From positions 1 through 15,318 of the forward strand of contig JAMXCY010000012.1 in assembly GCA_024543015.1 (NCBI GenBank): a stretch of 15,318 nt of DNA, read 5' to 3'. The stretch is from Candidatus Omnitrophota bacterium. Lineage in GTDB: Bacteria > Omnitrophota > Gorgyraeia > JAFGHF01. Position 1 is the stretch's first letter. Each line of letters starts with the position of its first letter. Under the pieces are notes generated by a model that was not told the DNA's origin, did no database searches, and worked only from the letters and a program-made list of their open reading frames with translations. Below, one piece after another: positions 5,324 through 12,888 of this stretch. Position numbers and translations under genes: made by a program.

Positions 5324-5682
5324 ATTCCGCAAACCTTGAAATAGGGCAGTTGGGGGAAAGGATCGCGAAAAAATATCTGCAGGATAAAGGGTATCGTATT
5401 ATGGATGAGAATTACAAGAATAAATATGCGGAAGTTGATTTAATCACAGACAATAAAGGTATTTTAGTATTTGTAGAGGTAAGGACAAGAATAGGAGAGC
5501 AATTTGGTGCTCCAGAAGACTCTATCAATAAAAATAAAATGAAAAAACTTATCAGAAACGCAGAGGCCTATGTGGCCCGGACAAGATACAGCAAAAAGTA
5601 CAGAATAGATGCGGTTTGTATTGTGCTTAATAAGGAAAGGAAGCTTAGCCGCATTGACCACTACGAAAATCTCACTGGTTGA
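5320..5682 (+). CDS. yraN: YraN family (UPF0102) predicted nuclease-fold protein
   Basis: A 120-residue protein with the full UPF0102 pattern: GQLGERIAKKYLQDKGYRI at the N-terminus, then EVDLIT (E38, D40) and VFVEVRTR (E53, R55). This arrangement matches the acidic-acidic-x-basic core of restriction-endonuclease-like folds, with Arg where Lys is more usual. Its exact biochemical role is unsettled; its constant neighbourhood with dprA, comM and rnhB suggests DNA processing or Holliday-junction-related work. It is translationally coupled to comM by an ATGA overlap. The protein ends NLTG, with the last Gly codon and stop supplied by a dispersed palindrome, exactly as in dprA. Confidence 0.92.
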   Translation: MNSANLEIGQLGERIAKKYLQDKGYRIMDENYKNKYAEVDLITDNKGILVFVEVRTRIGEQFGAPEDSINKNKMKKLIRNAEAYVARTRYSKKYRIDAVCIVLNKERKLSRIDHYENLTG

Positions 5683-5699
5683 GGCTAAGCCTCAACCAG
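5675..5699. repeat. Dispersed palindrome, copy 4, containing the yraN stop codon
   Basis: The longest copy: 12-bp arms CTGGTTGAGGCT and AGCCTCAACCAG around a central A. The yraN stop TGA (5680-5682) lies in the left arm, again as GGT TGA. Confidence 0.88.
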
Positions 5700-5723
5700 C
5701 TCAAAATTATATCACCTGAGATA

Positions 5724-5772
5724 GATCCTTCGTCGTCCTTGACATTGGAAATGTCAAGGACTCCTCGGGATC
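5724..5772. repeat. Long intergenic inverted repeat
   Basis: A perfect 12-bp stem GTCCTTGACATT/AATGTCAAGGAC with a GGA loop (5735-5761), extended after an internal mismatch by GATCC (5724-5728) pairing with GGATC (5768-5772). No U-run follows, so it is not a standard terminator. It is the second of three adjacent palindromes between yraN and the secretion operon. Confidence 0.8.
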
Positions 5773-5818
5773 AAGCAAAATCTGCCCTGCGTGCAGAGAC
5801 TTAAATAGATTTTGCTTG
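5772..5818. repeat. Second long intergenic inverted repeat
   Basis: Perfect 12-bp arms CAAGCAAAATCT (5772-5783) and AGATTTTGCTTG (5807-5818) enclose 23 nt that can form a small inner TCTGC/GCAGA stem. The right arm abuts the proposed -35 box of the next promoter. It could be a mobile palindrome, a regulatory site or a leader structure; the sequence alone does not decide. Confidence 0.78.
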
Positions 5819-5844
5819 AATATTATCTTGAAAAAGGGTAAAAT
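5816..5844 (+). promoter_or_regulatory. Promoter of the pseudopilus (gspF) operon
   Basis: TTGAAT (5816-5821), 17-nt spacer, TAAAAT (5839-5844). The transcript would start near 5851 and enter a purine-rich ribosome-binding site (GAGGAGAAG, 5852-5860) before the gspF ATG. The -35 box overlaps the right arm of the inverted repeat at 5807-5818, so whatever binds or folds there could affect initiation. Confidence 0.5.
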
Positions 5845-5868
5845 TTACGTAGAGGAGAAGATGAGGGA

Positions 5869-6960
5869 ATGGCAAAGCAGTTAGGATTAAAAAAAGAAAT
5901 AAAACTACCGGCTTTTTTGAAAATAAAACATGTCTCTTTAAAACAACTCTCCGTATTTACCCGCCAGCTTTCTACTTTAATTAATGCAGGCCTGCCTTTA
6001 GTCAAGGCGCTCTATACTCTTACCGAACAGTTAGACGGCTATTTAAAAGAAGTAGTGGCTAAGATTACTACCCAGGTAGAGGCCGGAGATAAGTTTTCTA
6101 CCTGCCTGGGGCGTTATCCACGTATCTTTCCTAATGTATTTGCGAGCATGATTAAGGCCGCTGAGCTGGGTGGGATGATGGATGAAGTGTTGAAAAAATT
6201 AAGCACTTTTCTGGAAAAAGAGGAGCGTCTGAGGAACCGCGTGCGCTCAGCCTTAATTTATCCGGCCTTTGTTTTGGGGGTGGCGAGTATTATCCTGGGC
6301 CTTTTGATGGTCTTTGTGGTACCGACCTTTAGTGAGATGTTTGCGGATTTAGGTGGAGACCTGCCTGTGCCCACGCGTATCTTAATGGCTATAAGCGATG
6401 CAATACGGCACAGCTGGTACTGGATAATCTTAGGGGTCGTGGGTTTGGTTTTCGCTTATCGGTCCTTTGCTCAGGCGCCGAAGAATAAACTGCTGATCGA
6501 TAAAGTGAAATTGCGCTTGCCTGTGTTTGGCAATTTAATGCAGCAGGTTGCCGTAGCCCGTTTCAGCCGCACGCTGGGAACACTGTTAAAAAGCGGGGTG
6601 CCTATTTTAGTGGCCCTTGAGGCAGTGCGCGATACTGTGGGCAATGAGGTGATTGCCCAAGCGACCATGCGCGTGCATGATAGTATTAAGGAAGGTGAAA
6701 ATATCTCCACACAGATGGAGGCAAGTGCTGCCTTCCCGCCGCTTGTAGTACGGATGGTCAGTGTGGGTGAGGAAAGCGGCGAGCTGGATAATATGCTGCT
6801 TCAGATTGCCAATGATTATGAAGAGGAAGTGGATGTTGCGGTTTCCGGGTTAACCTCGCTGCTTGAGCCGGCGTTGATTGTATTTATGGGCTTGATTGTT
6901 GGTTTTATTGTAGTGGCGATGTTTCTGCCGTTATTTACCTTAGCGCGCTTAATTACATAA
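5869..6960 (+). CDS. gspF: Type II secretion / type IV pilus inner-membrane platform protein GspF (PilC)
   Basis: The polytopic inner-membrane protein that couples the assembly ATPase to pseudopilin polymerisation. The 363 residues contain the two homologous T2SSF cytoplasmic domains: FTRQLSTLINAGLPLVKAL through GGMMDEVLKKLSTFLEKEE (about 25-125), and FSRTLGTLLKSGVPILVALEAV through GEESGELDNMLLQIANDYEEEV (about 225-325). Membrane segments are at about 130-155 and 183-200, and a C-terminal pair/hairpin at about 333-358. It is shorter than the usual about 400 residues because the N-terminal leader before the first domain is reduced. Start at 5869, after GAGGAG; the ATG at 5861 opens only a seven-codon frame. 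The first gene of an operon with three pseudopilins and a secreted protein; no ATPase gene adjoins it. Confidence 0.93.
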   Translation: MAKQLGLKKEIKLPAFLKIKHVSLKQLSVFTRQLSTLINAGLPLVKALYTLTEQLDGYLKEVVAKITTQVEAGDKFSTCLGRYPRIFPNVFASMIKAAELGGMMDEVLKKLSTFLEKEERLRNRVRSALIYPAFVLGVASIILGLLMVFVVPTFSEMFADLGGDLPVPTRILMAISDAIRHSWYWIILGVVGLVFAYRSFAQAPKNKLLIDKVKLRLPVFGNLMQQVAVARFSRTLGTLLKSGVPILVALEAVRDTVGNEVIAQATMRVHDSIKEGENISTQMEASAAFPPLVVRMVSVGEESGELDNMLLQIANDYEEEVDVAVSGLTSLLEPALIVFMGLIVGFIVVAMFLPLFTLARLIT

Positions 6961-6963
6961 AGA

Positions 6964-7542
6964 ATGAAAAAAGCCTTTACGCTGATAGAAATACTGGTGG
7001 CGATGGCGATACTGGTGATCGTGATTGTCTCTAGCTTAGCCATCTTTCGCGCCGCAGCTAATTCCTGGCGCAAAGGAGAAATCCGCGCCCAGCGCTACCA
7101 GCAGGCGCGTTTTATTTTAGAGAGAATGAGCCGGGAAATCTCTTCTATCTTTCCCGCATCTTTGGCCGGTCCCTATTGCTTGGGTACGGCGGAAAAATTT
7201 TACTTTATCACTTCTGTTTCTGATGCCCAGGCTTCTTTAATTGAAGTGGGATACTGGTTGGACCAAGACAGCAAAGAATTGATGCGCAGCTATCAAGGCG
7301 CTCCTGATTATGACTTTAGCACCTTTGAGAAGGTAGAGACCTTAAGCGAAAATATTCTGGGGCTTGGTTTTCAATATTCTACGGGTGCGCTTTGGCAGGA
7401 GAGTTGGGATTCGCGCCTGGGCAGGGCCCAAAGCGGCATCTTGCCCAAAGCAGTCAAGATTGAGTTTGTGATTGAAGATGAGAAAGAAGCGCGGCAGGAG
7501 GCGTTCAGTACGGTGGTAACTTTAGCTGTAGCACAGGAGTAA
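6964..7542 (+). CDS. Minor pseudopilin, GspJ-like
   Basis: The N-terminus MKKAFTLIEILVAMAILV is a type III (prepilin) signal: a short basic leader, processing before F5, and the conserved Glu at mature position 5 followed by a hydrophobic helix. The residue before the cut is Ala instead of the usual Gly. The remaining globular part (192 residues in total) begins with a helix containing QQARFILERMSREIS, a pattern typical of GspJ or PilW-type minor pseudopilins, and then a beta-rich region with an acidic tail. It starts three bases after the gspF stop and is followed by an I-like and a K-like pseudopilin; the J-I-K trio forms the tip complex in type II systems. Assignment to J rather than H is based on size, the helix pattern and gene order. 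Confidence 0.75.
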   Translation: MKKAFTLIEILVAMAILVIVIVSSLAIFRAAANSWRKGEIRAQRYQQARFILERMSREISSIFPASLAGPYCLGTAEKFYFITSVSDAQASLIEVGYWLDQDSKELMRSYQGAPDYDFSTFEKVETLSENILGLGFQYSTGALWQESWDSRLGRAQSGILPKAVKIEFVIEDEKEARQEAFSTVVTLAVAQE

Positions 7543-7556
7543 ATTCGAAATTCAGG

Positions 7557-7940
7557 ATGATTAAAAATCGTTCATCTGCCTTTACCTTAATCGAGATCAT
7601 TATGGCCATGGCTATTTTAGCTGTGGGCATTATTGGAATAGTCAGGCTGCTTCCGGTGGGCTTGCGGGCCAGCAAGTCCTCAGAGATGATGAGCCGGGCG
7701 GGCTTTTTGGCTCAGGAGAAGATGGAGGAATTAAAGCTGGCCGGGTTTGAGCAGCTTTTGGCGCCGGAAGAGCCCTTAGAAGGAGAAGTAGGAGATTATA
7801 CCTGGATGGCTTCAGTTTCCGAAGTTGCTTTAAAGGGCCTGGCTTCTTCAGAAGATATCCGTAGCTTAAGGCTGACGGTAACCTGGCAAGAGAAAGGCAA
7901 AACCCGCTCACAGGATTTTGTAACCTACATTAGAAAGTAA
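7557..7940 (+). CDS. Minor pseudopilin, GspI/PilV-like
   Basis: A 127-residue prepilin-type protein. The leader MIKNRSSA is followed by FTLIEIIMAMAILAVGIIGI, with the mature Glu5 present and again Ala before the cleavage site. After the helix comes LLPVGLRASKSSEMMSRAGFLAQEKMEELK; the LAQEKMEELK signature is typical of GspI and PilV. A short beta-sheet region (YTWMASVSEV, RSLRLTVTWQ) ends the protein, matching the small size of GspI. It lies between the J-like and K-like genes, as expected for a tip complex. The ribosome-binding site is weak, and translation probably depends on the upstream gene. Confidence 0.8.
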   Translation: MIKNRSSAFTLIEIIMAMAILAVGIIGIVRLLPVGLRASKSSEMMSRAGFLAQEKMEELKLAGFEQLLAPEEPLEGEVGDYTWMASVSEVALKGLASSEDIRSLRLTVTWQEKGKTRSQDFVTYIRK

Positions 7941-7943
7941 ACT

Positions 7944-10900
7944 ATGAAGGATAAAGGAATAGCGTTAATACTAGTTATCAGCATCCTCACCGTGGTGGCG
8001 ATTATGGTGGTTTCCTTTATCTTTACCATGCGCCTGGAAAGCCGTGCTGCGGCAAACTATCTCTGGCAGGTTAAAGCCGGCTATATTGCTGAGGCGGGTA
8101 TAGCCCATGCCTTAAGCGTATTAAAAGAAGACAAGGGTAATGACTTTATCGACACCAATGAAGATAGCTGGCGCAGTGCTTTTAGCGGCAGCGATGTCGA
8201 TAATAATAATGACGGCAACAAAGACTCTGTTTGGATAGAGCTAACTTCACAAGATGAGTTAATCGGTCGCTATGCAATTTTAGTAGAGGATGAGGCAGCA
8301 AAGATAAATATCAATACCGCTGGTTTTCATAATGAGTCTCCTATAAAAGAGACTCAAGGGGCCACTCCTTTTGAGGTTAGTCTCAAGGATTTTTTTCAGG
8401 CCCAAAATTTATCTTCTGCCCAAAATTTAGCTGAGGCAATTATTGATTACCGCTACGGCAGCGATAGAGAGGCAGGAGAGGCTAATACTGACGACAACCA
8501 AAATGAGGTTTTTCTGGCTAACGACGGCGTGGACAATAATGCCGACGGAGAAGTTGATGAACCCGGCGAAGGCACTGATGAGCCGCAGGAATTTTACCCA
8601 CAACATCCTTTTGGCGATGATCGACCTTTTTTGACCAGCGAAGAGCTAAAGAGGGTAAGCGAGGTCTCTGGAGATATTTACCGGAAGATAGCTCCGGTGA
8701 TTACTGCCTATTCGCAAATTGCCAGCCTAAACCGCAACCGGGATTTGCAGTGGGATGTGAATAGCGTCGATGCTGCACAACTTTTGGATGCCTTTTTACG
8801 TAGTGGCGTATCCCAACCTTGGCAGAAAGCAGTCAACCTGGTGGATTTTGCCGACACTGATTTTGTCCAGAGCATGGTGGTTAAATCCAGCAGCCCTTTA
8901 TATACTCAGGATCAAGGACCAAAAGGGGATTGGACCTGGGTACTCAACCATTATGAAAGTAGAACCTATGGCGGAATAAAAGGCACCTGGACCTGGATGC
9001 AGACTACACCGGGTGAATATTTCTTGATTATTCACGGGGTTGCGCCGGGTGAGCCTATCGGTGATGTAACCATAGGAGAGTTGACCCAAACCCATATGTA
9101 CTCAGGAGAGAGTTTTAGTATTTTTCCCTCTGGAACAGTGGAAATTGGCGAGTCTTTAACTTTAGACATCCAGAATAACGAAAGCCTGGGGACAAGCTGT
9201 TATTTTAAATATATTGAATTAGTCAGCGCCGAGGGAAAGGTGCTTGGTGAGATCGAAGAGGTAAGAGGCGCAGAGGGCATTCGCATTAATGAGGTGCTTA
9301 TTCAGCCAACGATTGAGCTGTTAACTGCAGCATCTCAAACTCCAGGTGGAGACTGGATTTGGCGGGGCAAACATTATGTAAATAGCGCCAGCGGTGGGGG
9401 AATAACTGGACAGGGTACCTGGCTCTGGTATGATATCCCCGATGGAGAGTATTACCTTACTGTTTTTGGCTCTTCCGGCGCTCAGACTGTGGGTGATGTT
9501 TTAGTCGATGGCGCTATTCAGAGGGATATGCACTCAAGCGATCGATTTACTGAACATAACACTGTAACCGTAAGCGGGGGAAAGTTAAGGATAGATATCC
9601 GCAATAATTCCTTAGGCAGATGTTACTTTAAGCGGGCGCTTTTAAGCCAGCAGCCGGATGCTGAATATATTGAGTTGGTTAATCTCACCGCTAATGAGGT
9701 ATCTTTAGGGGGCTGGAGTGTTGAGGCTAGCGCTACTGACGGCTGGCCGGCAAGCATTCCTTTGGGTAGCTCTATTGAGCCGGGTGAATATCTAGTCCTG
9801 GCGGTGGACAAGCAAGATACTTGCCCTGGCTTAAACGGAAACTCTATATCTTTTGAGGATATCTGGGGTGCGCTTCCGGCGGCACAATTGGATTTTTCCC
9901 GTTCGGTTACAAGTTACTCGGATATGATTGATGATGCTCCGGTTGAGGGTAGGGGTGAGATTATTCTGCGCGATGCCCATGGCAATATCGTGGATATTCA
10001 GCAATATTCTAGTTCCGAAGTTAGCCCCTACCGCAGTTTAGAAAAAGGCGACCCTACGCGCTCAGGGAGCAACTGGTTTGCCAGCGGGGATTTAAGCGGC
10101 ACAACTCCGGCGAGGAAAAACAACAATAGCGAAATTATTGAGCATAGTCTGGAGGAAGTAGAAATGAATAACGGCCCCCTGGCTAATCTGGGCGAGATAG
10201 CCAGGGTTGCTTCTGGAGATGCCTGGGAGAAGATCAGTCTAGATGATTTGATGAAATTAGCAGGTAGGTTGACGGTTTATAGTTTGAGGCTAGAAGCCGA
10301 AGGTCACAAACAACAAGGCGGCTGGACGGAAAACTTACGTCCCGCTCCGCAGACGGGGTGGTTTATCAGTGAGTCACAAGAGGAAGTGGGTCGCTGGCTC
10401 TGGGATGAACAGGATCGCATCCCTAACGGGATTTATACCTTATATCTCTATGGGGAAGGTGCCGAGGCACTGTCGGTTTCTTTGCATTTAGCTGACAATA
10501 GTTGGACGAATTTTACCCCGCCGCTTACCCCTGGGGCAAATAATGGGGTTTACTACGGGCGCATAGAAATAGGTGGGGAAACTGCCAGTTCTTTACCGGC
10601 CAACAAAATAGAAATGGACATCAAGAATGCCTCAGTAACTAATACCGCCCACTTTGATTATATTCGTCTGGCGCCCCTTCCTTACGTGCAGGGTAAGGTA
10701 AATATTAATACCGCTTCAAAAGAGCTGCTCCAGGCCTTGCCGTTAATCGATGAAGCCACTGCCCAGCGGATTATCAATAAGCGGCCGCTGGGTAATAAAG
10801 AACAAAAGGCCCGAGACATTGGTGATCTGTTGCTTGAGGATATCTTAGGTAGCGATGTGGAAGAAAAGTTGGCCAAATTTAGCGCTATCTCTAACTTAAT

Positions 10901-11003
10901 TAGCGTACGCTCGGATACTTATCAGATTATTGCTACAGGTCAGGCCTTGCGCCACGGTCGGGTGATGGCTGAGAAGCGGATCAAAGCCGTGATTGAGCGA
11001 TGA
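7944..11003 (+). CDS. gspK: Giant GspK-like pseudopilin with lamin-tail and beta-sandwich insertions
   Basis: At 1019 residues this is about three times a standard GspK. The N-terminus MKDKGIALILVISILTVVAIM has the Gly before the cut, and the mature protein lacks Glu5, as is usual for GspK. GspK hallmarks are split to the two ends. KININTAG (about 121-128) and an acidic, Asp/Asn-rich possible calcium loop (about 193-214) are at the front; VNINTASKELLQALPLIDE with a helix-hairpin-helix (about 918-960) is at the back. In between lie a beta module (about 327-427), the first strand of a lamin-tail domain (RINEVLIQPT, about 446-456), a second copy of the module (about 463-565), the rest of the lamin-tail domain (EYIELVN, GGWSVE, GEYLVLAVD; about 572-690) and a third, more distant module (about 800-915). 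This suggests a pilus or pseudopilus tip with an extracellular binding function. The stop overlaps the next start. Confidence 0.82.
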   Translation: MKDKGIALILVISILTVVAIMVVSFIFTMRLESRAAANYLWQVKAGYIAEAGIAHALSVLKEDKGNDFIDTNEDSWRSAFSGSDVDNNNDGNKDSVWIELTSQDELIGRYAILVEDEAAKININTAGFHNESPIKETQGATPFEVSLKDFFQAQNLSSAQNLAEAIIDYRYGSDREAGEANTDDNQNEVFLANDGVDNNADGEVDEPGEGTDEPQEFYPQHPFGDDRPFLTSEELKRVSEVSGDIYRKIAPVITAYSQIASLNRNRDLQWDVNSVDAAQLLDAFLRSGVSQPWQKAVNLVDFADTDFVQSMVVKSSSPLYTQDQGPKGDWTWVLNHYESRTYGGIKGTWTWMQTTPGEYFLIIHGVAPGEPIGDVTIGELTQTHMYSGESFSIFPSGTVEIGESLTLDIQNNESLGTSCYFKYIELVSAEGKVLGEIEEVRGAEGIRINEVLIQPTIELLTAASQTPGGDWIWRGKHYVNSASGGGITGQGTWLWYDIPDGEYYLTVFGSSGAQTVGDVLVDGAIQRDMHSSDRFTEHNTVTVSGGKLRIDIRNNSLGRCYFKRALLSQQPDAEYIELVNLTANEVSLGGWSVEASATDGWPASIPLGSSIEPGEYLVLAVDKQDTCPGLNGNSISFEDIWGALPAAQLDFSRSVTSYSDMIDDAPVEGRGEIILRDAHGNIVDIQQYSSSEVSPYRSLEKGDPTRSGSNWFASGDLSGTTPARKNNNSEIIEHSLEEVEMNNGPLANLGEIARVASGDAWEKISLDDLMKLAGRLTVYSLRLEAEGHKQQGGWTENLRPAPQTGWFISESQEEVGRWLWDEQDRIPNGIYTLYLYGEGAEALSVSLHLADNSWTNFTPPLTPGANNGVYYGRIEIGGETASSLPANKIEMDIKNASVTNTAHFDYIRLAPLPYVQGKVNINTASKELLQALPLIDEATAQRIINKRPLGNKEQKARDIGDLLLEDILGSDVEEKLAKFSAISNLISVRSDTYQIIATGQALRHGRVMAEKRIKAVIER

Positions 11004-12763
11004 AAAAATATATTTTCTTATTCTTAATATTGCTTCTTCCGCTGGCGGCAGAAGCGGAGAATATGTCTGGCACAAGCTACCAGGCCAAAGACACTGTGTT
11101 TGGGATTGGCGGTTTTGTGGGTGGCTCCGATACCTACGGCCTGCAGGATATTGTGGGTGTCAATGGTTTGACGGCAATGCAGGGTTCTCTCTACGGCATA
11201 GACCCAAGTGTTTACAGCTTAAACAGCTTACCCGTGGCCACGGTTGCTAATTATAACGACAACCGGCCCACGGACGATTCAACCCCTACCTTACGCTGGA
11301 CCTATTCCGATGCCGAAGACGACACCCAGAAAAGATACCAGCTGCAGGTGGCCCGAGAAAACTTCTCAAGCCCCGTGGTGGATACAGGGATGGTTACTTC
11401 CGCGGGCCTCTCTTACACCACCTCTATCTTGCCGCGCACTGAGGAGCGCACAGCCTATCAATGGCGAGTGAGGGTGGATGATGGTTTTGGTTGGTCAGGT
11501 TGGGACCAGGCCTCCAGCGGTTTTATTTTAACTACAGGGGGATTTGAAATTTCCGGACTGGGTGCTTTGACCTATTCTGGCGGAGCAGAAATCGAGGAAT
11601 CTTCCTGGCAGAAAGACAACGACCCTTATTTTTATTGGGAGGCCCCGGCAGGCGGCTTGGAAATCTTAGGCTATAGTTATGTTTTAGATGCAGCTCCTGA
11701 TGATGAAATAGATGGCAGAACAACTTATTACAGTCTTCCTCAAGACGATATGACAGACGGTGTACATACTTTTTATGTCAAGGCCAAACGCTCATCCGGT
11801 CTCTGGGGAGAGGCAGCTTCCTTTGATATCTGGGTAGACACCACTTCCCCTACTGCCAGCAACCCGGCCCCTACCTTAGGAGGCGTGATTTCCACGAATG
11901 CTCCTGAGCTTAGGGCAGCGCTTTCTGATAGCGCCAGCGGGGTTAATCCCGAGGCCATTGAAATGCGCGTTAACCAGGCCTTGGTTTCTCCCGAATACAA
12001 TCCCGGTAGTGGAACAATTACTTATACGCCTTCGGTTCCTTTTACTGATGGAGAAATCACTGTTTCCTTAAAAGCCGCCGATGAGGTGGGTAATTTAGGT
12101 TCGGCTTTAGTCTGGAGTTTTATTATTGATACCCAGGGGCCTTCCGGTTCAATCCTGATTAATAACGGCGATGAGATGACTACCACCAATATCGTAACTT
12201 TGAACCTTTCTGCAGAAGACTCCATTAGCAACATTGTGGAGATGATGCTTTCTAACGATGGTGTGTTTGATACCGAAACCTGGGAGCCCCATATCAGCTT
12301 ACGTAAGAACTGGGTTTTGCCAGCCATTAATGGCGCAAGGAAAGTTTACGCTAAGGTAAAGGATGAAGCCGGAAATATATCCGATGCCTTTTTCGATGCT
12401 ATTAATCTGATGATTATTGCTCCCCAGACCTATATCTTAAGCGGACCCTCAGGAATTACCGAGGCCCAAAGCGCGCAGTTTTATTTTCGGGCTTCGCTTT
12501 CTGATTGTAAGTTTAGTTACAAATTTGATGATGAAGATTGGTCTGATTGGTCAAGCAGTATGTCAGTAAATAAAGGCGGTCTTAGCGAAGGCAACCACTA
12601 CTTTATGGTCCGGGCCGCCAAAGACTTAAATAAAGACAACCTGTTGCAATTGGATGAGGTTGACCCAACCCCCGCCTTACGAGTCTGGACGGTGAGCTTC
12701 ACCGGCGCACTCAAACCTCCGTCTGAACCTGATCGGCCTATCAAGCACTGGGAAGAAGAGTAA
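11000..12763 (+). CDS. Secreted multi-domain Ig/FN3-like protein, probably exported or cell-surface
   Basis: 587 residues with a clear signal peptide (KKYIFLFLILLLPLAAEAEN). No enzyme motif is visible. A short segment with GIGGFVGGSDTYGLQD (about 34-49) is followed by consecutive beta-sandwich modules: FN3-like (about 80-180, ending in YQWRVRVDDGFGWSGW), a second (about 190-280, ending VDTTSP), a bacterial Ig-like domain (about 285-375), a third type with DTQGPSGSI through VYAKVKDEAGNIS (about 376-455), and a last one with TYILSGPSGI through FMVRAAKDLN (about 475-570). The latter includes an EF-hand-like DLNKDNLLQLDE loop. It is translationally coupled to gspK (ATGA), so it is probably a substrate or surface component of the same machine. 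The C-terminus is charged, with no anchor or sorting motif. The function is unknown. Confidence 0.75.
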   Translation: MKKYIFLFLILLLPLAAEAENMSGTSYQAKDTVFGIGGFVGGSDTYGLQDIVGVNGLTAMQGSLYGIDPSVYSLNSLPVATVANYNDNRPTDDSTPTLRWTYSDAEDDTQKRYQLQVARENFSSPVVDTGMVTSAGLSYTTSILPRTEERTAYQWRVRVDDGFGWSGWDQASSGFILTTGGFEISGLGALTYSGGAEIEESSWQKDNDPYFYWEAPAGGLEILGYSYVLDAAPDDEIDGRTTYYSLPQDDMTDGVHTFYVKAKRSSGLWGEAASFDIWVDTTSPTASNPAPTLGGVISTNAPELRAALSDSASGVNPEAIEMRVNQALVSPEYNPGSGTITYTPSVPFTDGEITVSLKAADEVGNLGSALVWSFIIDTQGPSGSILINNGDEMTTTNIVTLNLSAEDSISNIVEMMLSNDGVFDTETWEPHISLRKNWVLPAINGARKVYAKVKDEAGNISDAFFDAINLMIIAPQTYILSGPSGITEAQSAQFYFRASLSDCKFSYKFDDEDWSDWSSSMSVNKGGLSEGNHYFMVRAAKDLNKDNLLQLDEVDPTPALRVWTVSFTGALKPPSEPDRPIKHWEEE

Positions 12764-12786
12764 ACCCGCCTTTTTAAAAAAAAGAC

Positions 12787-12815
12787 TTGACAAATGCTAT
12801 CAAATAGTATATAAA
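12787..12815 (+). promoter_or_regulatory. Near-consensus promoter of the MerR-like/pilMN unit
   Basis: A perfect TTGACA (12787-12792), 17-nt spacer and TATAAA (12810-12815). It is the strongest promoter match in the window. A small dyad CTAT-CAA-ATAG (12797-12807) lies within the spacer and could be an operator. The transcript would have an AT-rich leader of about 65 nt before the first start codon. Confidence 0.7.
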
Positions 12816-12888
12816 TATATCAATGTCTATTAAATATGTTCAAGTAAGAAAACGTATCTTTTAAGTAAAATAAGAAAAGTATAAGTAA

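Noticed and set aside
5739..5767. TTGACA within the inverted repeat at 5735-5761 as a -35 box, on either strand
   Set aside because: No acceptable -10 sequence lies 16-18 bases downstream in the plus direction; the hexamer is part of the stem.
7642..7911. Minus-strand open frame opposite the I-like pseudopilin
   Set aside because: It is a Leu/Pro/Ser-rich shadow of a clearly coding plus-strand gene, with no start signal or recognisable motif.
9719..9730. Fifth copy of the dispersed palindrome (GTTGAGGCTA) inside the gspK-like gene
   Set aside because: Only one arm matches and the other arm is absent; the codons fit the lamin-tail domain sequence.
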